From NCBI GenBank assembly GCA_963755755.1, contig CAVWLJ010000012.1:1-64000 (forward strand): a stretch of 64,000 bases of DNA, read 5' to 3'. Below the pieces are notes generated by a model. That model did not search any database. It had not been told where the DNA came from and was given only the letters and a program-made list of their open reading frames with translations. This stretch comes from DATKNA01 sp963755755. GTDB taxonomy: Bacteria > Actinomycetota > Actinomycetes > Actinomycetales > Kineosporiaceae. The position numbers and the translations under genes were made by a program. Every line of letters begins with the position of its first letter. Within the stretch, counting starts at the first letter, position 1. Below are positions 17,417-26,047 of the stretch, one piece after another.

Positions 17417-20215
17417 GCCGAACCGCCCGCGGTCTGCGGCAGGACGCTCCTCAGCTCCCGCCGCGAGCCGATGCCGAGCTTGGTGAACACCTTGCGCAGG
17501 TGCCACTCCACGGTCCTCGCACTGAGGAAGAGCTGACCGCCGATCTCGGCGTTGGAGAGCCCGTCGGCGGCGAGCCGCGCGATGCTCTCCTCCTGCGCGG
17601 TCAGGTCGGGACGGCCGTGCAGGGCGGGAGCCGTCGCGGGGGCGCCGGCCGCCTGCAGCCGGCGGCGGGCGCGCTCGGCGAAGCCGAGGATCCCCATGGC
17701 CGTGAACATCCGGTGCGCGGCGTCCAGCTCCTCGCGCGCCTCGGTGCGCCGGCGCCGGCGGCCGAGCCATTCGCCGTACAGCAGATGGGTGCGCGCGAGC
17801 TCGCCGCGGACCTGTGACCGGCCGAGCCGCTCCACCGCCTCGCGGAAGGCGTTCTCGGCGGTCTCGCCGTCGGCGAGCAGGGCGCGGGAGCGGGCCTCGA
17901 TGCCCAGGGCCCAGTCCGTGCCCGCCGCCCGGGTCTTGGCACTCAGCCGTCGCAGGGCGTCGTCCGCCAGGTCGCGCTCGCCGGTGCGGGCGGCGGCCTC
18001 GACGAGCTCGACCAGGCCCCAGTTGTGCGCGACCAGCTCGCGGTCGTCCGCGCACGCGTCCCGAGCCGCCGTGAGCGCCTCGTCGACGCGGCCCAGAGCC
18101 TGGGCGAGCACCGCGCGGGCGTACCCGGCCGTGGCGACGCCGATGCCCTCGCCTCGGGCACGCGCCTGGCCGGCGTGGTGCTCGATGAGCGCCGCCGCCT
18201 CCGCCTCGCGCCCGCGCCAGGCGGCCAGCACCATGCCGCCGTACGGGGCATCGGTCATCCCCGCCTCCTGCACGCACCTCGTCTCGTCCTGCAGTGCGGC
18301 GGCCGCGGCGAGCTCACCGCGCAGGACGAGGACCGTGGTCCGGGAGCTGAGCACGAACGGCAGCTCGCTGAGCGCTCCCGTCCTGCGGGCCGTTCGCACG
18401 TGACGTTCGGAGAGGACGGCGGCGGCGTCGTCGTCCCAGAGCTCGAGGGCGAGCACGGTCCCGTGCCGCAGCCATCCGAGGTCGCTCTTCGTCGCCGGCG
18501 CGGTCGGCTCCCGGCGCAGCTCGGCGAGGGCGTGCCGGCCGACGGGTACGGCGGCCGGGTAGTCCTCGGTCAGCGCGGCGAACGCCTCGAGCAGCAGGTC
18601 TCCGCCGTGGGTGTCGGCGTCCGGCGGGCGAGGAGCGGCGCGCGCGGCGTGCGCCAGGGCGGCGACGTCGAAGCCGTCGTCGAACCTGGCCGCTAACTGA
18701 TCGGCGGAGAACGCGTCCAGGTACGTCGCGCGGGCGAGTGCCGGATCCAGGGGTTCGAGCCGTCGGGCGGCGGCCAGCGAGCAACGGCGCAGTCTGCCGG
18801 GCCCGTCGCGAGACGAAGGCCAGCCGGGCGCGCAGCAGGTCGGCGCGCGCCTGCTGCAGCTCGTCGGTCCCCTCCCGGCGTGCGACGTCGAGCAGGTCCT
18901 GGGCGGTGGCCAGCGACCCCGCGTCCAGGTGGGCGAAGGCGGCGTCGAGCCTGCGCCGCTGGCGGAGCGGCGGCTCGGGGGTGAGCTCGGCGGCTCGGGT
19001 GAGGAAGGCGGCGGCGGCGGCCAGACCTCCGCGGGCCTGGGCGCGGCCGGCCGAGCGTTCGAGGTCGGCGGCGACGTCCTCGTCCGGCCCGGACGCGCCG
19101 CGCGCCCGGTGCCAGGCGCGCCGGTCGGGGTCGGTGACCCCGTCCGTCGCCTCCGCCAGGGCCCGGTGGACACGCCGGCGGTCCTTCCCGGGTGCGGCCC
19201 CGTACACCGCGGAACGGACCAGCGGGTGGGCGAACTCCACCCGGCCACGCACCTGCACGAGCCCGTCGTCGGCCGCGGGGGTGATCGCGGCCAGGTCCAC
19301 CCCGAGAGTGGTGGCCGCCCGGCGCAGCAGCACGGGGTCGCCGCGCGGATCCGCGGCCGCAGTGAGGACGAGCAGCCGGGTCTCCTCGGGCAGGCGCAGG
19401 TAGCGGTCGAGGTAGCCCTCCTCGATGAGTCCGGTCACCGGCCGCCCGTCCGGCAGGCCGAAGCCTCCTGCGAGCCGCAGGGCGTCCCAGGTGCGAGGCA
19501 GTTCGAGGACGGCCAGCGGGTTCCCGTGGCTCTCGGCGACGATCTGGTCGCGGACGGCGGGGTCGAGCGGAACCGTGAGGGTGCGCTGGAGCAGGGCGCG
19601 GGAGTCGGCCTCGCCCAGCTGCCGGACCGGCAGGACCGGCAGGCCGGCGAAGACGTCGTCGCCGGGCCCCGGACGCATCGCGCCGACGAGCGCCACCCGT
19701 TCGGCGAGGAGGCGGCGGGCGACGAACGCCAGGGTCTGCGCCGAGGCCCGGTCGAGCCACTGCGCGTCGTCGACGATGCAGGCGAGGGGCCGCTCCTCCG
19801 CGGCCTGGGCGATGAGGCTGACGGTGGCCAGGCCGACCAGGAACCGGTCCGGCGCCGGGCCGTCGCTGAGCCCGAACACGATCCGCAGCGCATCCCGCTG
19901 GGGTGGCGGGATCTCGTCGAGGCGGTTCAGGAGCGGGGAGCACAGCTGGTGCAGACCGCTGTGGGCGAGCTCCATCTCCGACTCGACGCCGAACGCCGAG
20001 GTGACCCGCCAGCCCTGGATTCGCGTAGCGAGGTGGGCCAGCAGCGCGCTCTTGCCCGAGCCCGCGCCGCCGCGGAGCAACAGCACGCGGGACGTTCCGC
20101 CGGCCACGTCCGCGGCGAGCTGATCGAGGGTCTCGCACTCCACCCTGCGGCCGAGAAGGGACGCGGAACGCTGACTCGGCAGCGTGGCGTACGCCGGCCT
20201 CAGGGTCGGCGTCAC
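17413..20215 (-). CDS. LAL-type LuxR regulator with AAA ATPase domain (first of the array), one frameshift
   Basis: First gene of the three-regulator operon. From GTG 20215 it reads ASLLGRRVECETLDQLAAD, Walker A RGGAGSGKSALLAHLA, SEMELAHSGLHQLCSPLLNR, Walker B LACIVDDAQWLDRASAQTL and ESHGNPLAVLELPRT. Near 18795 the frame shifts after RARLAFVSR; the neighbouring frame continues AARRLEPLDPALARATYLDA and ends with the HTH LTAQEESIARLAADGLSNAE plus LSARTVEWHLRKVFTKLG. Its TGA overlaps the GTG of the next paralogue. The domain plan equals its neighbours, and parts of the core are nearly identical (WLDRASAQTL occurs in two members), showing duplication. The start is uncertain within ~15 codons. Confidence 0.88.
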
Positions 20216-20541
20216 GAGGTCGCCCGGCTCGCTGGCCCCGGCCGGCGCATGCCGCCCTCAACCCCTGCGGATCTCGATGATTCTGGTGCGCCTCGGGTCC
20301 ATGACGGCTCCCGTCGTCGTCGGCACCTTCTCGGTAGTGCCTATCACGACGCGGGGTCGCGCGTAACCCCTCGCCGACGCCGGTCCGCCCCTGGTCCCGG
20401 CCCGGCCACCTGCCCGTGAGGACGACGGAGAACCTCGGACCAGGGATCGACCCGGGACACCTACCGGTGCCGAGGTTCCGTGGAGGGGCCGATGCTTGTC
20501 CTGCACCGGTCCCATCCTCGTGACCGCAAGGAGTTGACCTC
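20216..20541. promoter_or_regulatory. Divergent intergenic region with an inverted repeat
   Basis: This 326-bp gap separates the LAL operon (minus) from the DUF2007/TetR pair (plus), so both promoters must lie here. I see no coding signal. An inverted repeat has arms GAACCTCGG (20430-20438) and CCGAGGTTC (20470-20478); allowing a 2-nt bulge the arms extend to ACGGA..ACCTCGG and CCGAGGTTCCGT. The ~31-nt centre contains CCAGGGATCGACCCGGG. It could be an operator or a leader hairpin of the plus-strand transcript. GCAAGGAG at 20526-20533 is a good ribosome-binding site for the next gene. Confidence 0.45.
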
Positions 20542-20778
20542 ATGGACGGCAGCACGGTGACGGTGGCGGTCGTGAGCAGCCGCCCGGAGGCCGATCTCAT
20601 CGTGGGCCTCCTCGAGAGCCACGGGGTGCACGCCTCGGCCCTCACGGACGACGCCGGCGGTCAGGAACCGCAGTGGCAGCTGGCCGGCGTTCGGGTCGTG
20701 GTCGGGCGTTCCGACGGGCCTCTGGCCCGACGCGTTCTCGACGAGACCGTGCACGCCGAGCCGGTCGGCGATGAATGA
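20542..20778 (+). CDS. DUF2007-family small signal-transducing-like protein
   Basis: A 78-residue protein with the DUF2007 pattern: TVAVVSSRPEADLIVGLLES, a short insertion GVHASALTDDAGG, then VRVVVGRSDGPLARRVLDE. This is the PII-like small beta-alpha-beta fold often annotated as a putative signal transducing protein. Function is unknown. ATG 20542 is preceded by AAGGAG. It overlaps the following TetR gene by 8 nt, so both are likely on one transcript. Confidence 0.75.
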   Translation: MDGSTVTVAVVSSRPEADLIVGLLESHGVHASALTDDAGGQEPQWQLAGVRVVVGRSDGPLARRVLDETVHAEPVGDE

Positions 20779-21475
20779 CGCGGCGGTCCGCGCCGTAGAG
20801 GCCGCGAGGTCGAGATCGAGCATCCGCAGGAGCCAGCGTGAGCAGCTCCGCGCGCGGGTGGAGCACGTGGCGCTGGACCTGTTCCGGCGGCACGGGTTCG
20901 AGCAGGTCACGGTCGAGCGCATCGCCGCGGACGCCGGGATCGGGGTCGCCACGTTCTACCGGTACTTCGGCACCAAGGACGGGGTCCTGTTCGGCTACCA
21001 GTACCGGTGGCTGGAGGACCTCCGCCAGGCCGTCGACAGCCTCGACGTCACACGTCCGCGCGGGGAACAGGTGAGGCACCTGCTCGGGATGATGGTGAAG
21101 ATCTTCGACGCCGAACGCGACACGATGCAGATGCGCGACGAGATCGTCGCCCGGAACCCGGCCCTGCTGCCTCGGACCCTGGCCGTGCAGCGTGCGTGGG
21201 AACAGGAGCTCACCGAGAACCTCGCGCGGCGACGCGACCTCGGCGCGGGAGACGCCACCGCCCAGGTCGACGCCGCCGTGGTGCTGGTGGTCGTCCGTCT
21301 GGCGTTCCGGCGCCTGCGCGCCGGTGCCTGCGCGAGCATCACGGACGGCGTCCTCGCCGCGATGGCCGATCTGTCGACCCTGGTGACCAGCTGCTCCGCC
21401 GAACGGCTGGGTGCTGCAGCAGATCATTCGACGGCTGCGCGGCCGGGAATGAGCCCTGCCGGGCCGACGGCCTAG
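20771..21475 (+). CDS. TetR/AcrR-family transcriptional regulator
   Basis: Intact 234-residue repressor. The HTH is VEHVALDLFRRHGFEQVTVE followed by RIAADAGIGVATFYRYFGTK, residues ~28-70. The C-terminal ligand domain contains IFDAERDTMQMRDEIVARNP and AVVLVVVRLAFRRLRAGA, resembling the MftR-like/TetR_17 group. It starts within the end of the DUF2007 gene and converges with the glycolipid-binding gene (4-nt overlap at the ends). Target genes are not evident; autoregulation is possible from the intergenic region before 20542. Confidence 0.87.
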   Translation: MNDAAVRAVEAARSRSSIRRSQREQLRARVEHVALDLFRRHGFEQVTVERIAADAGIGVATFYRYFGTKDGVLFGYQYRWLEDLRQAVDSLDVTRPRGEQVRHLLGMMVKIFDAERDTMQMRDEIVARNPALLPRTLAVQRAWEQELTENLARRRDLGAGDATAQVDAAVVLVVVRLAFRRLRAGACASITDGVLAAMADLSTLVTSCSAERLGAAADHSTAARPGMSPAGPTA

Positions 21476-22053
21476 GCGAAGCGCTCCGCCAGGCCCGGAT
21501 ACGTGAGGATCAAGCCGCTCGCGTCGTAGGTCAGCCGCTCGCGATAGTCGAAGCGCGGCGCGGCATAGTCGTAGCGCTGCCCCACGCCCTCGTCGTCGAC
21601 CCGGTGGTAGTGCTGCTCCAGCCTCTCCACGGCGAGGTCCTGGGCGCGCACGTACGCCGCCGGAGCCTCGCCCGCCTCCCCGACCTGCAGGCCCAACCGG
21701 TGCACGGGCAGGGCGTTGGTCAGCGACGACGATTCGAGGTCCAGGTCGAGACACCCCTGCAGGTCGGGCCGCGGAGCACCGTTCACCGTCCAGGAACCGA
21801 GTCCGTCGGCATCGATGCGGACGTCGGAAGGCCCTGCCTCGGACCGACCGACGACGCGGGCGCCGCGGGTGACCCAGTTCGCGTCCAGGTCGATCCGGTA
21901 GTCCACCTTCCACGCCGCGCCGTCCTCGACCGCCGTCGTCCCGCCCTCGAGCCGGTAGCCGTCGGGGAGGCGGGTGAGGAACACGATCTCGAAGCCTTCC
22001 CGCGCGTCCCGGTGTCGCCACGCCGCGAACGGGGGCAGGGGCTTCAAGGTCAC
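21472..22053 (-). CDS. Putative glycolipid-binding domain protein (PF06475 type)
   Basis: About 193 residues of the putative glycolipid-binding family related to the Pseudomonas PA1994 fold. Landmarks are AAWRHRDAREGFEIVFL at the start, YRLEGGTTAVEDGAAWKVDY, DLDANWVTRGARV, the central GCLDLDLESSSLTNALPVHR and the end FDYRERLTYDASGLILTYPG. I prefer GTG 22053 (VTLKPLPPF) because the 35 codons upstream to 22158 are low-complexity and lack family similarity. Such proteins are thought to bind lipids in the cytoplasm; the cellular role is unknown. Confidence 0.78.
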   Translation of the reverse strand: MTLKPLPPFAAWRHRDAREGFEIVFLTRLPDGYRLEGGTTAVEDGAAWKVDYRIDLDANWVTRGARVVGRSEAGPSDVRIDADGLGSWTVNGAPRPDLQGCLDLDLESSSLTNALPVHRLGLQVGEAGEAPAAYVRAQDLAVERLEQHYHRVDDEGVGQRYDYAAPRFDYRERLTYDASGLILTYPGLAERFA

Positions 22054-22164
22054 GGGTGGAGCTTCGCACGGCGGCGTCCCCCGTCGGCCAGGCGGGCCGA
22101 CGGGAGACGCCGCGAGGCCGGCCTCAGGCTGCCGGGGTGCCGGGGGTGCCGGGATCACGCCCAG

Positions 22165-22458
22165 CTAGGTGAGCATGCCGACGACGTCCATGATGATCCG
22201 GCTCTGGACGAGTCGGCCGTCGCGGTACCGGTCCTTGGTCCAGGCCTCGACGCTGACCTGGCGACCGGTGGCGGGGATCCCGATGAACTCCCCGAGGTGG
22301 GTTCCCGTCCAGGTCGAGTAGGTCACGATGACGTCGCCCTCGGCGACCAGATCGGTCAGTGCGGTGTCCAGGTCGCGTCCGTTGCGCACCTCGTCGGTGA
22401 AGCGCTGCGCGAGCGCCTTGACGGCCTGCGTGGGCGTGGCGGTGGTGGTGGCGGTCAT
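22165..22458 (-). CDS. SnoaL-like/ester-cyclase family protein, internally shortened
   Basis: Only 97 residues, whereas SnoaL-like ester cyclases usually have 125-140. The N-terminal helix AVKALAQRFTDEVRNGRDLD passes straight into LVAEGDVIVTYSTWTGTHLG, then EFIGIPATGRQVSVEAWTKD and GRLVQSRIIMDVVGMLT. The segment normally between these parts (the loop with D/H residues and the PGPEG-like helix) is missing while the frame is kept, so an in-frame deletion of ~40 codons is inferred. The NTF2-like cone would be incomplete. ATG 22458 follows AAGGAA. Confidence 0.65.
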   Translation of the reverse strand: MTATTTATPTQAVKALAQRFTDEVRNGRDLDTALTDLVAEGDVIVTYSTWTGTHLGEFIGIPATGRQVSVEAWTKDRYRDGRLVQSRIIMDVVGMLT

Positions 22459-22644
22459 GACGATGTTCCTTCCGTACTCGATGGGTGGGATGGGTGGTGC
22501 GGTCAGAGCGGGAGCTTGTGGCGCAGGATCCCGGGACCCTCGGCGCGACCGGAGAGGATGCGCGCGAACCCGACGCCGTCGACGGTCTGTTCGGGACCGT
22601 GTCAAGAGGCGATGTGGCACGCGGCGGGGTGGATCCTGGGGGAC

Positions 22645-23274
22645 ATGAGAGCCGTGGAGGCGAACGCCGCTTCATCCGCGAGTCGTCGTCGGTCGACCGG
22701 CTCGCCCCGAGGCGAGGCGCGCCGCCGGGAGCTGCTGACCCGGGTCACCGAGGACCTCGCCGTCAACGGACTCGTGGACTTCTCGCTCCGCCGGGCCGCG
22801 CGCGCCGCAGGGACCACGCACAAGGTGCTGCTCTACTACTTCGACGACGCGGAGGACCTGCTCGAGCAGGCGATGCTCGAGCTTCGGGAGCGACGGATCC
22901 GGGCCGGTCTCGAGGCGGCGCTCGAAGCGCCTGGCAACGGGACGCTCGGGGCGCGGGTGCGCGCGATCTGGCCGGTGCTCATGACGCCGGAGGCCGGCCT
23001 GCGCGTCATCGATCAGGCGATCGGGCTCGCCATGTACGACCCGGAGCGGTACGCGCATCTGGGCCGGGAGGCCTCCGCGCCCTACCTGCCGGCGCTGCGC
23101 GCCCTCTGCCCGCCGGACTGGCCGGAGCAGCGCATCGACGAGGTGACGCAGATGATGCTGGCGGCGTTCCGCGGGTTCCTCCTGGAATGGCGGACCACGG
23201 GCCGCACCGATGCCGTCGAGGCCGGGCTCGACGCCCTGGCGCGGGCGCTGGACCGTGAGGTGGCGGCACCCTGA
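22645..23274 (+). CDS. TetR-family transcriptional regulator
   Basis: Intact 209-residue TetR repressor. HTH: RRRELLTRVTEDLAVNGLVD then FSLRRAARAAGTTHKVLLYY with the recognition-helix pattern ending YFDDAEDLL. The ligand domain includes VIDQAIGLAMYDPERYAHLG and MMLAAFRGFLLEWRTTGRTD, typical of the TetR_C group found beside hydrolases. It lies 41 nt upstream of an alpha/beta hydrolase, and a strong inverted repeat fills that gap; repression of the hydrolase is the simplest reading. Confidence 0.88.
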   Translation: MRAVEANAASSASRRRSTGSPRGEARRRELLTRVTEDLAVNGLVDFSLRRAARAAGTTHKVLLYYFDDAEDLLEQAMLELRERRIRAGLEAALEAPGNGTLGARVRAIWPVLMTPEAGLRVIDQAIGLAMYDPERYAHLGREASAPYLPALRALCPPDWPEQRIDEVTQMMLAAFRGFLLEWRTTGRTDAVEAGLDALARALDREVAAP

Positions 23275-23286
23275 CGAGTCTCGACA

Positions 23287-23312
23287 GCAAGTGAGCCGGG
23301 TGGTTCACTTGC
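23287..23312. promoter_or_regulatory. Inverted repeat, probable TetR operator
   Basis: Arms GCAAGTGA (23287-23294) and TCACTTGC (23305-23312) match perfectly, and the symmetry extends inwards with one mismatch to G-CC and GG-T around a GGGT centre. The element sits between the TetR stop and the hydrolase ATG, only 3 nt before that ATG. A weak-hairpin terminator for the tetR mRNA is the alternative, but the even, moderately AT-rich arms look like an operator. Confidence 0.55.
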
Positions 23313-23315
23313 GGT

Positions 23316-24230
23316 ATGCAGAGAGCGGCGAGCCGACAGGGCATAAGGTTCCGCAGCGGGGACGAGGAGTGCGCGGCCTGGCACTATCCCGGGGTCAACG
23401 GGGCGTGCGTCGTTCTGGCGGCCGGCTTCGGCATCCCGAAGGAGCCGGGCACCGATCGGTTCGCGGCGCGGTTCCAGGAAGCGGGCTTCGGCGTCCTGGC
23501 GTTCGACTACCGCCGATTCGGCGGCAGCGGCGGGCGTCCTCGTCAGGTGGTGCGGCTGCGGGACCAGCTGGCCGACTGGTCCGCGGCGCTCGGGGCCGCC
23601 GCATCGCTGCCCGACGTCGAGCCGACGCGGCTCGCGGCCTGGAGCTTCTCGGCGTCCGCCGGCCACGTCGTCCGGATCGCCGCCCGGACGCCGCAGCTGG
23701 CGGCGGCGATCGCCCAGACGCCGACGGTCGACGGATCGGTGGCCACCCGGAACGCCGGCCGCTACCAGACCAAGCCTGCGCTCGCCCGGACGATGGGGCG
23801 CGCCGTCCTCGATCTCGTGCGCGCGCCCCTCGGGCGGCCGCCGCTGCTGCTTCCCCTGGTCGCCGCACCGGGGGTGCCGGCCGTGCTCACCACCCCTGAC
23901 GCCGTGGACGCCGATCGCGCGTTCGACCCGGACGGCGAGCACGCCGGCTGGTCCCGCAGGGTGGCCGCGCGTTCGATCCTCGGGTTGCCGTTCTACCGGC
24001 CGATCCGGGACGCCGCGCGCATCTCATGCCCCTTGCTCGTCGTGAGTTGCGACGACGACCGATCGGGGCCCGTCGGCCCGGACCGCGAGGCCGCTCGCCG
24101 CGCGCCCCGCGGTGAACTGCTGCGGCTCCCGGGCGGGCACTACACGCCCTTCCTCTCCGGGTTCGAGGAGGTGGTCGGTGCGGAGATCGCCTTCCTCCGA
24201 CGCCACCTCCTGGGCGCGGTCCAGCCCTGA
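23316..24230 (+). CDS. Alpha/beta hydrolase (dienelactone-hydrolase-like)
   Basis: Intact 304-residue hydrolase. Fold landmarks: the strand CVVLAAGFGIPKEPGTDRFA, FGVLAFDYRRFGGSGGRPRQ (cap entrance), the nucleophile elbow AAWSFSASAGHV with Ser112 in an S-x-S-x-S variant of G-x-S-x-G, LLVVSCDDDRSGP carrying the acid, and LPGGHYTPFL with the catalytic His. This set matches the X-Pro dipeptidyl-peptidase/DLH-like hydrolases common in actinobacteria. It probably follows the control of the adjacent TetR gene. Substrate unknown. Confidence 0.85.
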   Translation: MQRAASRQGIRFRSGDEECAAWHYPGVNGACVVLAAGFGIPKEPGTDRFAARFQEAGFGVLAFDYRRFGGSGGRPRQVVRLRDQLADWSAALGAAASLPDVEPTRLAAWSFSASAGHVVRIAARTPQLAAAIAQTPTVDGSVATRNAGRYQTKPALARTMGRAVLDLVRAPLGRPPLLLPLVAAPGVPAVLTTPDAVDADRAFDPDGEHAGWSRRVAARSILGLPFYRPIRDAARISCPLLVVSCDDDRSGPVGPDREAARRAPRGELLRLPGGHYTPFLSGFEEVVGAEIAFLRRHLLGAVQP

Positions 24231-24312
24231 CACGCCGTCGGCGCACCGGCGCTTGCCGACCTGAGTACCGTCTCGGGACATCCGGGGGCAGGTGAGCGAC
24301 CAGGGAGAGCCC

Positions 24313-26037
24313 ATGCCGGTCGACGACGTCCCCGTCGCCACGCCGCTGATCCGCCGCATCGCTACGGCCGTGGTCGGCGACGACCACGTTCTCGACGGTC
24401 CGTACGGCCCCCGGCGCCTCACGTACGCCGACTACACGGCGTCGGGCCGGGCCCTGTCGTTCGTGGAGGACTTCATCCGCGACGAGGTGCTGCCCCGGTA
24501 CGCCAACACGCACACCGAGGCCAGCGCCACCGGGCGGCAGACGACGACACTGCGCGAGGACGCGCGGCGGGTCATCCGCGACGCCATCGGCGGGGACGAC
24601 GGGACGGCCGTCCTCTTCTGCGGTTCGGGCAGCACTGCGGCCGTCGACAAGCTGATCGGCGTCCTCAATCTGAGGATCCCGGCGGACCTGGACCAGAGGT
24701 ACGGCCTCCGCGCGGTGATCCCGCCGCACGAGCGGCCCGTCGTCCTGGTCGGCCCCTTCGAGCACCACTCCAACGAGTTGCCCTGGCGGGAGAGCATCGC
24801 CGACGTGGTCGACGTCCCCGAGGACGCGGACGGCCACATCGATCTCCGCGCGCTCGAGGCGGAGCTGATCCGGTACGCGTCCAGGCCGCTGCGGATCGGC
24901 GCGTTCTCGGCCGCGAGCAACGTCACCGGGATCCTCACCGACACGGACGCCGTCACCCGGCTGCTGCACGCGCACGGTGCTCTCGCCTTCTGGGACTTCG
25001 CGGCCGCGGGGCCGTACGTCGACGTCCGGATGAACCCGACGGGGGAGGCGGGCGACCCGGCCCTGCGCAAGGACGCCGTCGTCCTCAGCCCGCACAAGTT
25101 CATCGGCGGCCCGGGCTCGCCCGGAGTCCTCGCGATACGCCGCGACCTCGTCCGCAACACCGTCCCCGTCGTTCCGGGTGGCGGCACGGTGCAGTACGTC
25201 AGCCCGGAGGAACACGTCTACATCGACGACGTCGAGCATCGCGAGGAGGGCGGCACGCCGGCGATCGTCGAAGCCATCCGCGCGGGACTGGTCTTCCAGC
25301 TCAAGCAGGCCGTGGGCGTCGAGCTGATCAGGGCCCGCGAGGAGGCGGTGCTGCGACGGGCGATCGAGCGCTGGCGGGCCAACCCCTCGATCGAGATCCT
25401 CGGCAACCTGGAGGCCGAGCGTCTCGCCATCGTGTCCTTCACCGTCCGGCGCATGCACGACGGCGTCCCGGGTGCGAGGCTGCACCACAACTTCGTCGTC
25501 GCACTGCTCGACGATCTCTTCGGCATCCAGACCCGCGGCGGCTGCTCGTGCGCCGGCCCCTACGGCCATCGCCTGCTCGGCATCGGACCGGATCGGTCGC
25601 ACGCCTTCGAGCGGCAGATCCTCCGTGGTCACGAGGGGATCAAGCCGGGCTGGGTCCGCATCAACCTCAACTACTTCGTCCCGGACGCCGTCGTCGACTA
25701 CATCGTCGACGCCGTCGACATGGTCGCCTGCGACGGGTGGCGCCTGCTGCCCGAGTACCGGTTCGACCCGTGCACCGGGCTCTGGAGGCACCGGCGGAGC
25801 ACGGGCGAGCAACCCCTGCGCCTGAGCGACGTGGGCTACGACGCCGCCGGGCGCATGACCTACCCACGCCGCCGGGAGCGGGCGCCGCAGTCCGAGCTCC
25901 GCGGCTATCTCGACGAGGCGCGCGCCGTGTTCGACCGGGCCGGGCGCCCGGAGCTCGCGAGCGGACCGACGCCACGGGTGTCACCGGAGTTCGAGGACCT
26001 GCTCTGGTTCGAACTCCCGGGCGCCTGCCTGCCGTGA
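24313..26037 (+). CDS. Class V aminotransferase (cysteine-desulfurase-like), long form
   Basis: PLP-dependent fold-type I enzyme of ~574 residues, longer than standard cysteine desulfurases (~400). N-terminal features: LTYADYTASGRALSFVEDFI, YANTHTEASATGRQTT and FCGSGSTAAVDKLIGVL. The PLP lysine is near residue 262 in SPHKFIGGPGSPGVL, and FEHHSNELPWRE and FWDFAAAGPYVDVRM give the cofactor-contact region. RGGCSCAGPYGHRLLGI carries Cys residues in the loop where desulfurases place the catalytic Cys. A ~120-residue C-terminal extension starts near WRLLPEYRFDPCTGLW. ATG 24313 has GGAG upstream; a GTG at 24292 is an alternative. Desulfurase versus lyase activity is not settled. Confidence 0.85.
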   Translation: MPVDDVPVATPLIRRIATAVVGDDHVLDGPYGPRRLTYADYTASGRALSFVEDFIRDEVLPRYANTHTEASATGRQTTTLREDARRVIRDAIGGDDGTAVLFCGSGSTAAVDKLIGVLNLRIPADLDQRYGLRAVIPPHERPVVLVGPFEHHSNELPWRESIADVVDVPEDADGHIDLRALEAELIRYASRPLRIGAFSAASNVTGILTDTDAVTRLLHAHGALAFWDFAAAGPYVDVRMNPTGEAGDPALRKDAVVLSPHKFIGGPGSPGVLAIRRDLVRNTVPVVPGGGTVQYVSPEEHVYIDDVEHREEGGTPAIVEAIRAGLVFQLKQAVGVELIRAREEAVLRRAIERWRANPSIEILGNLEAERLAIVSFTVRRMHDGVPGARLHHNFVVALLDDLFGIQTRGGCSCAGPYGHRLLGIGPDRSHAFERQILRGHEGIKPGWVRINLNYFVPDAVVDYIVDAVDMVACDGWRLLPEYRFDPCTGLWRHRRSTGEQPLRLSDVGYDAAGRMTYPRRRERAPQSELRGYLDEARAVFDRAGRPELASGPTPRVSPEFEDLLWFELPGACLP

Positions 26038-26047
26038 GCAGCGTGGG

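Noticed and set aside
14753..17536. A 927-codon plus-strand open frame opposite the LAL array
   Set aside because: It has no domain signal, and its composition follows the codon pattern of the minus-strand genes.
22459..22644. Minus-strand open tail ending at TGA 22502 (TVDGVGFARILSGRAEG...) between the SnoaL-like and TetR genes
   Set aside because: Only about 30 codons before an in-frame stop upstream, with no recognisable family and no start; too little to call a gene or remnant.
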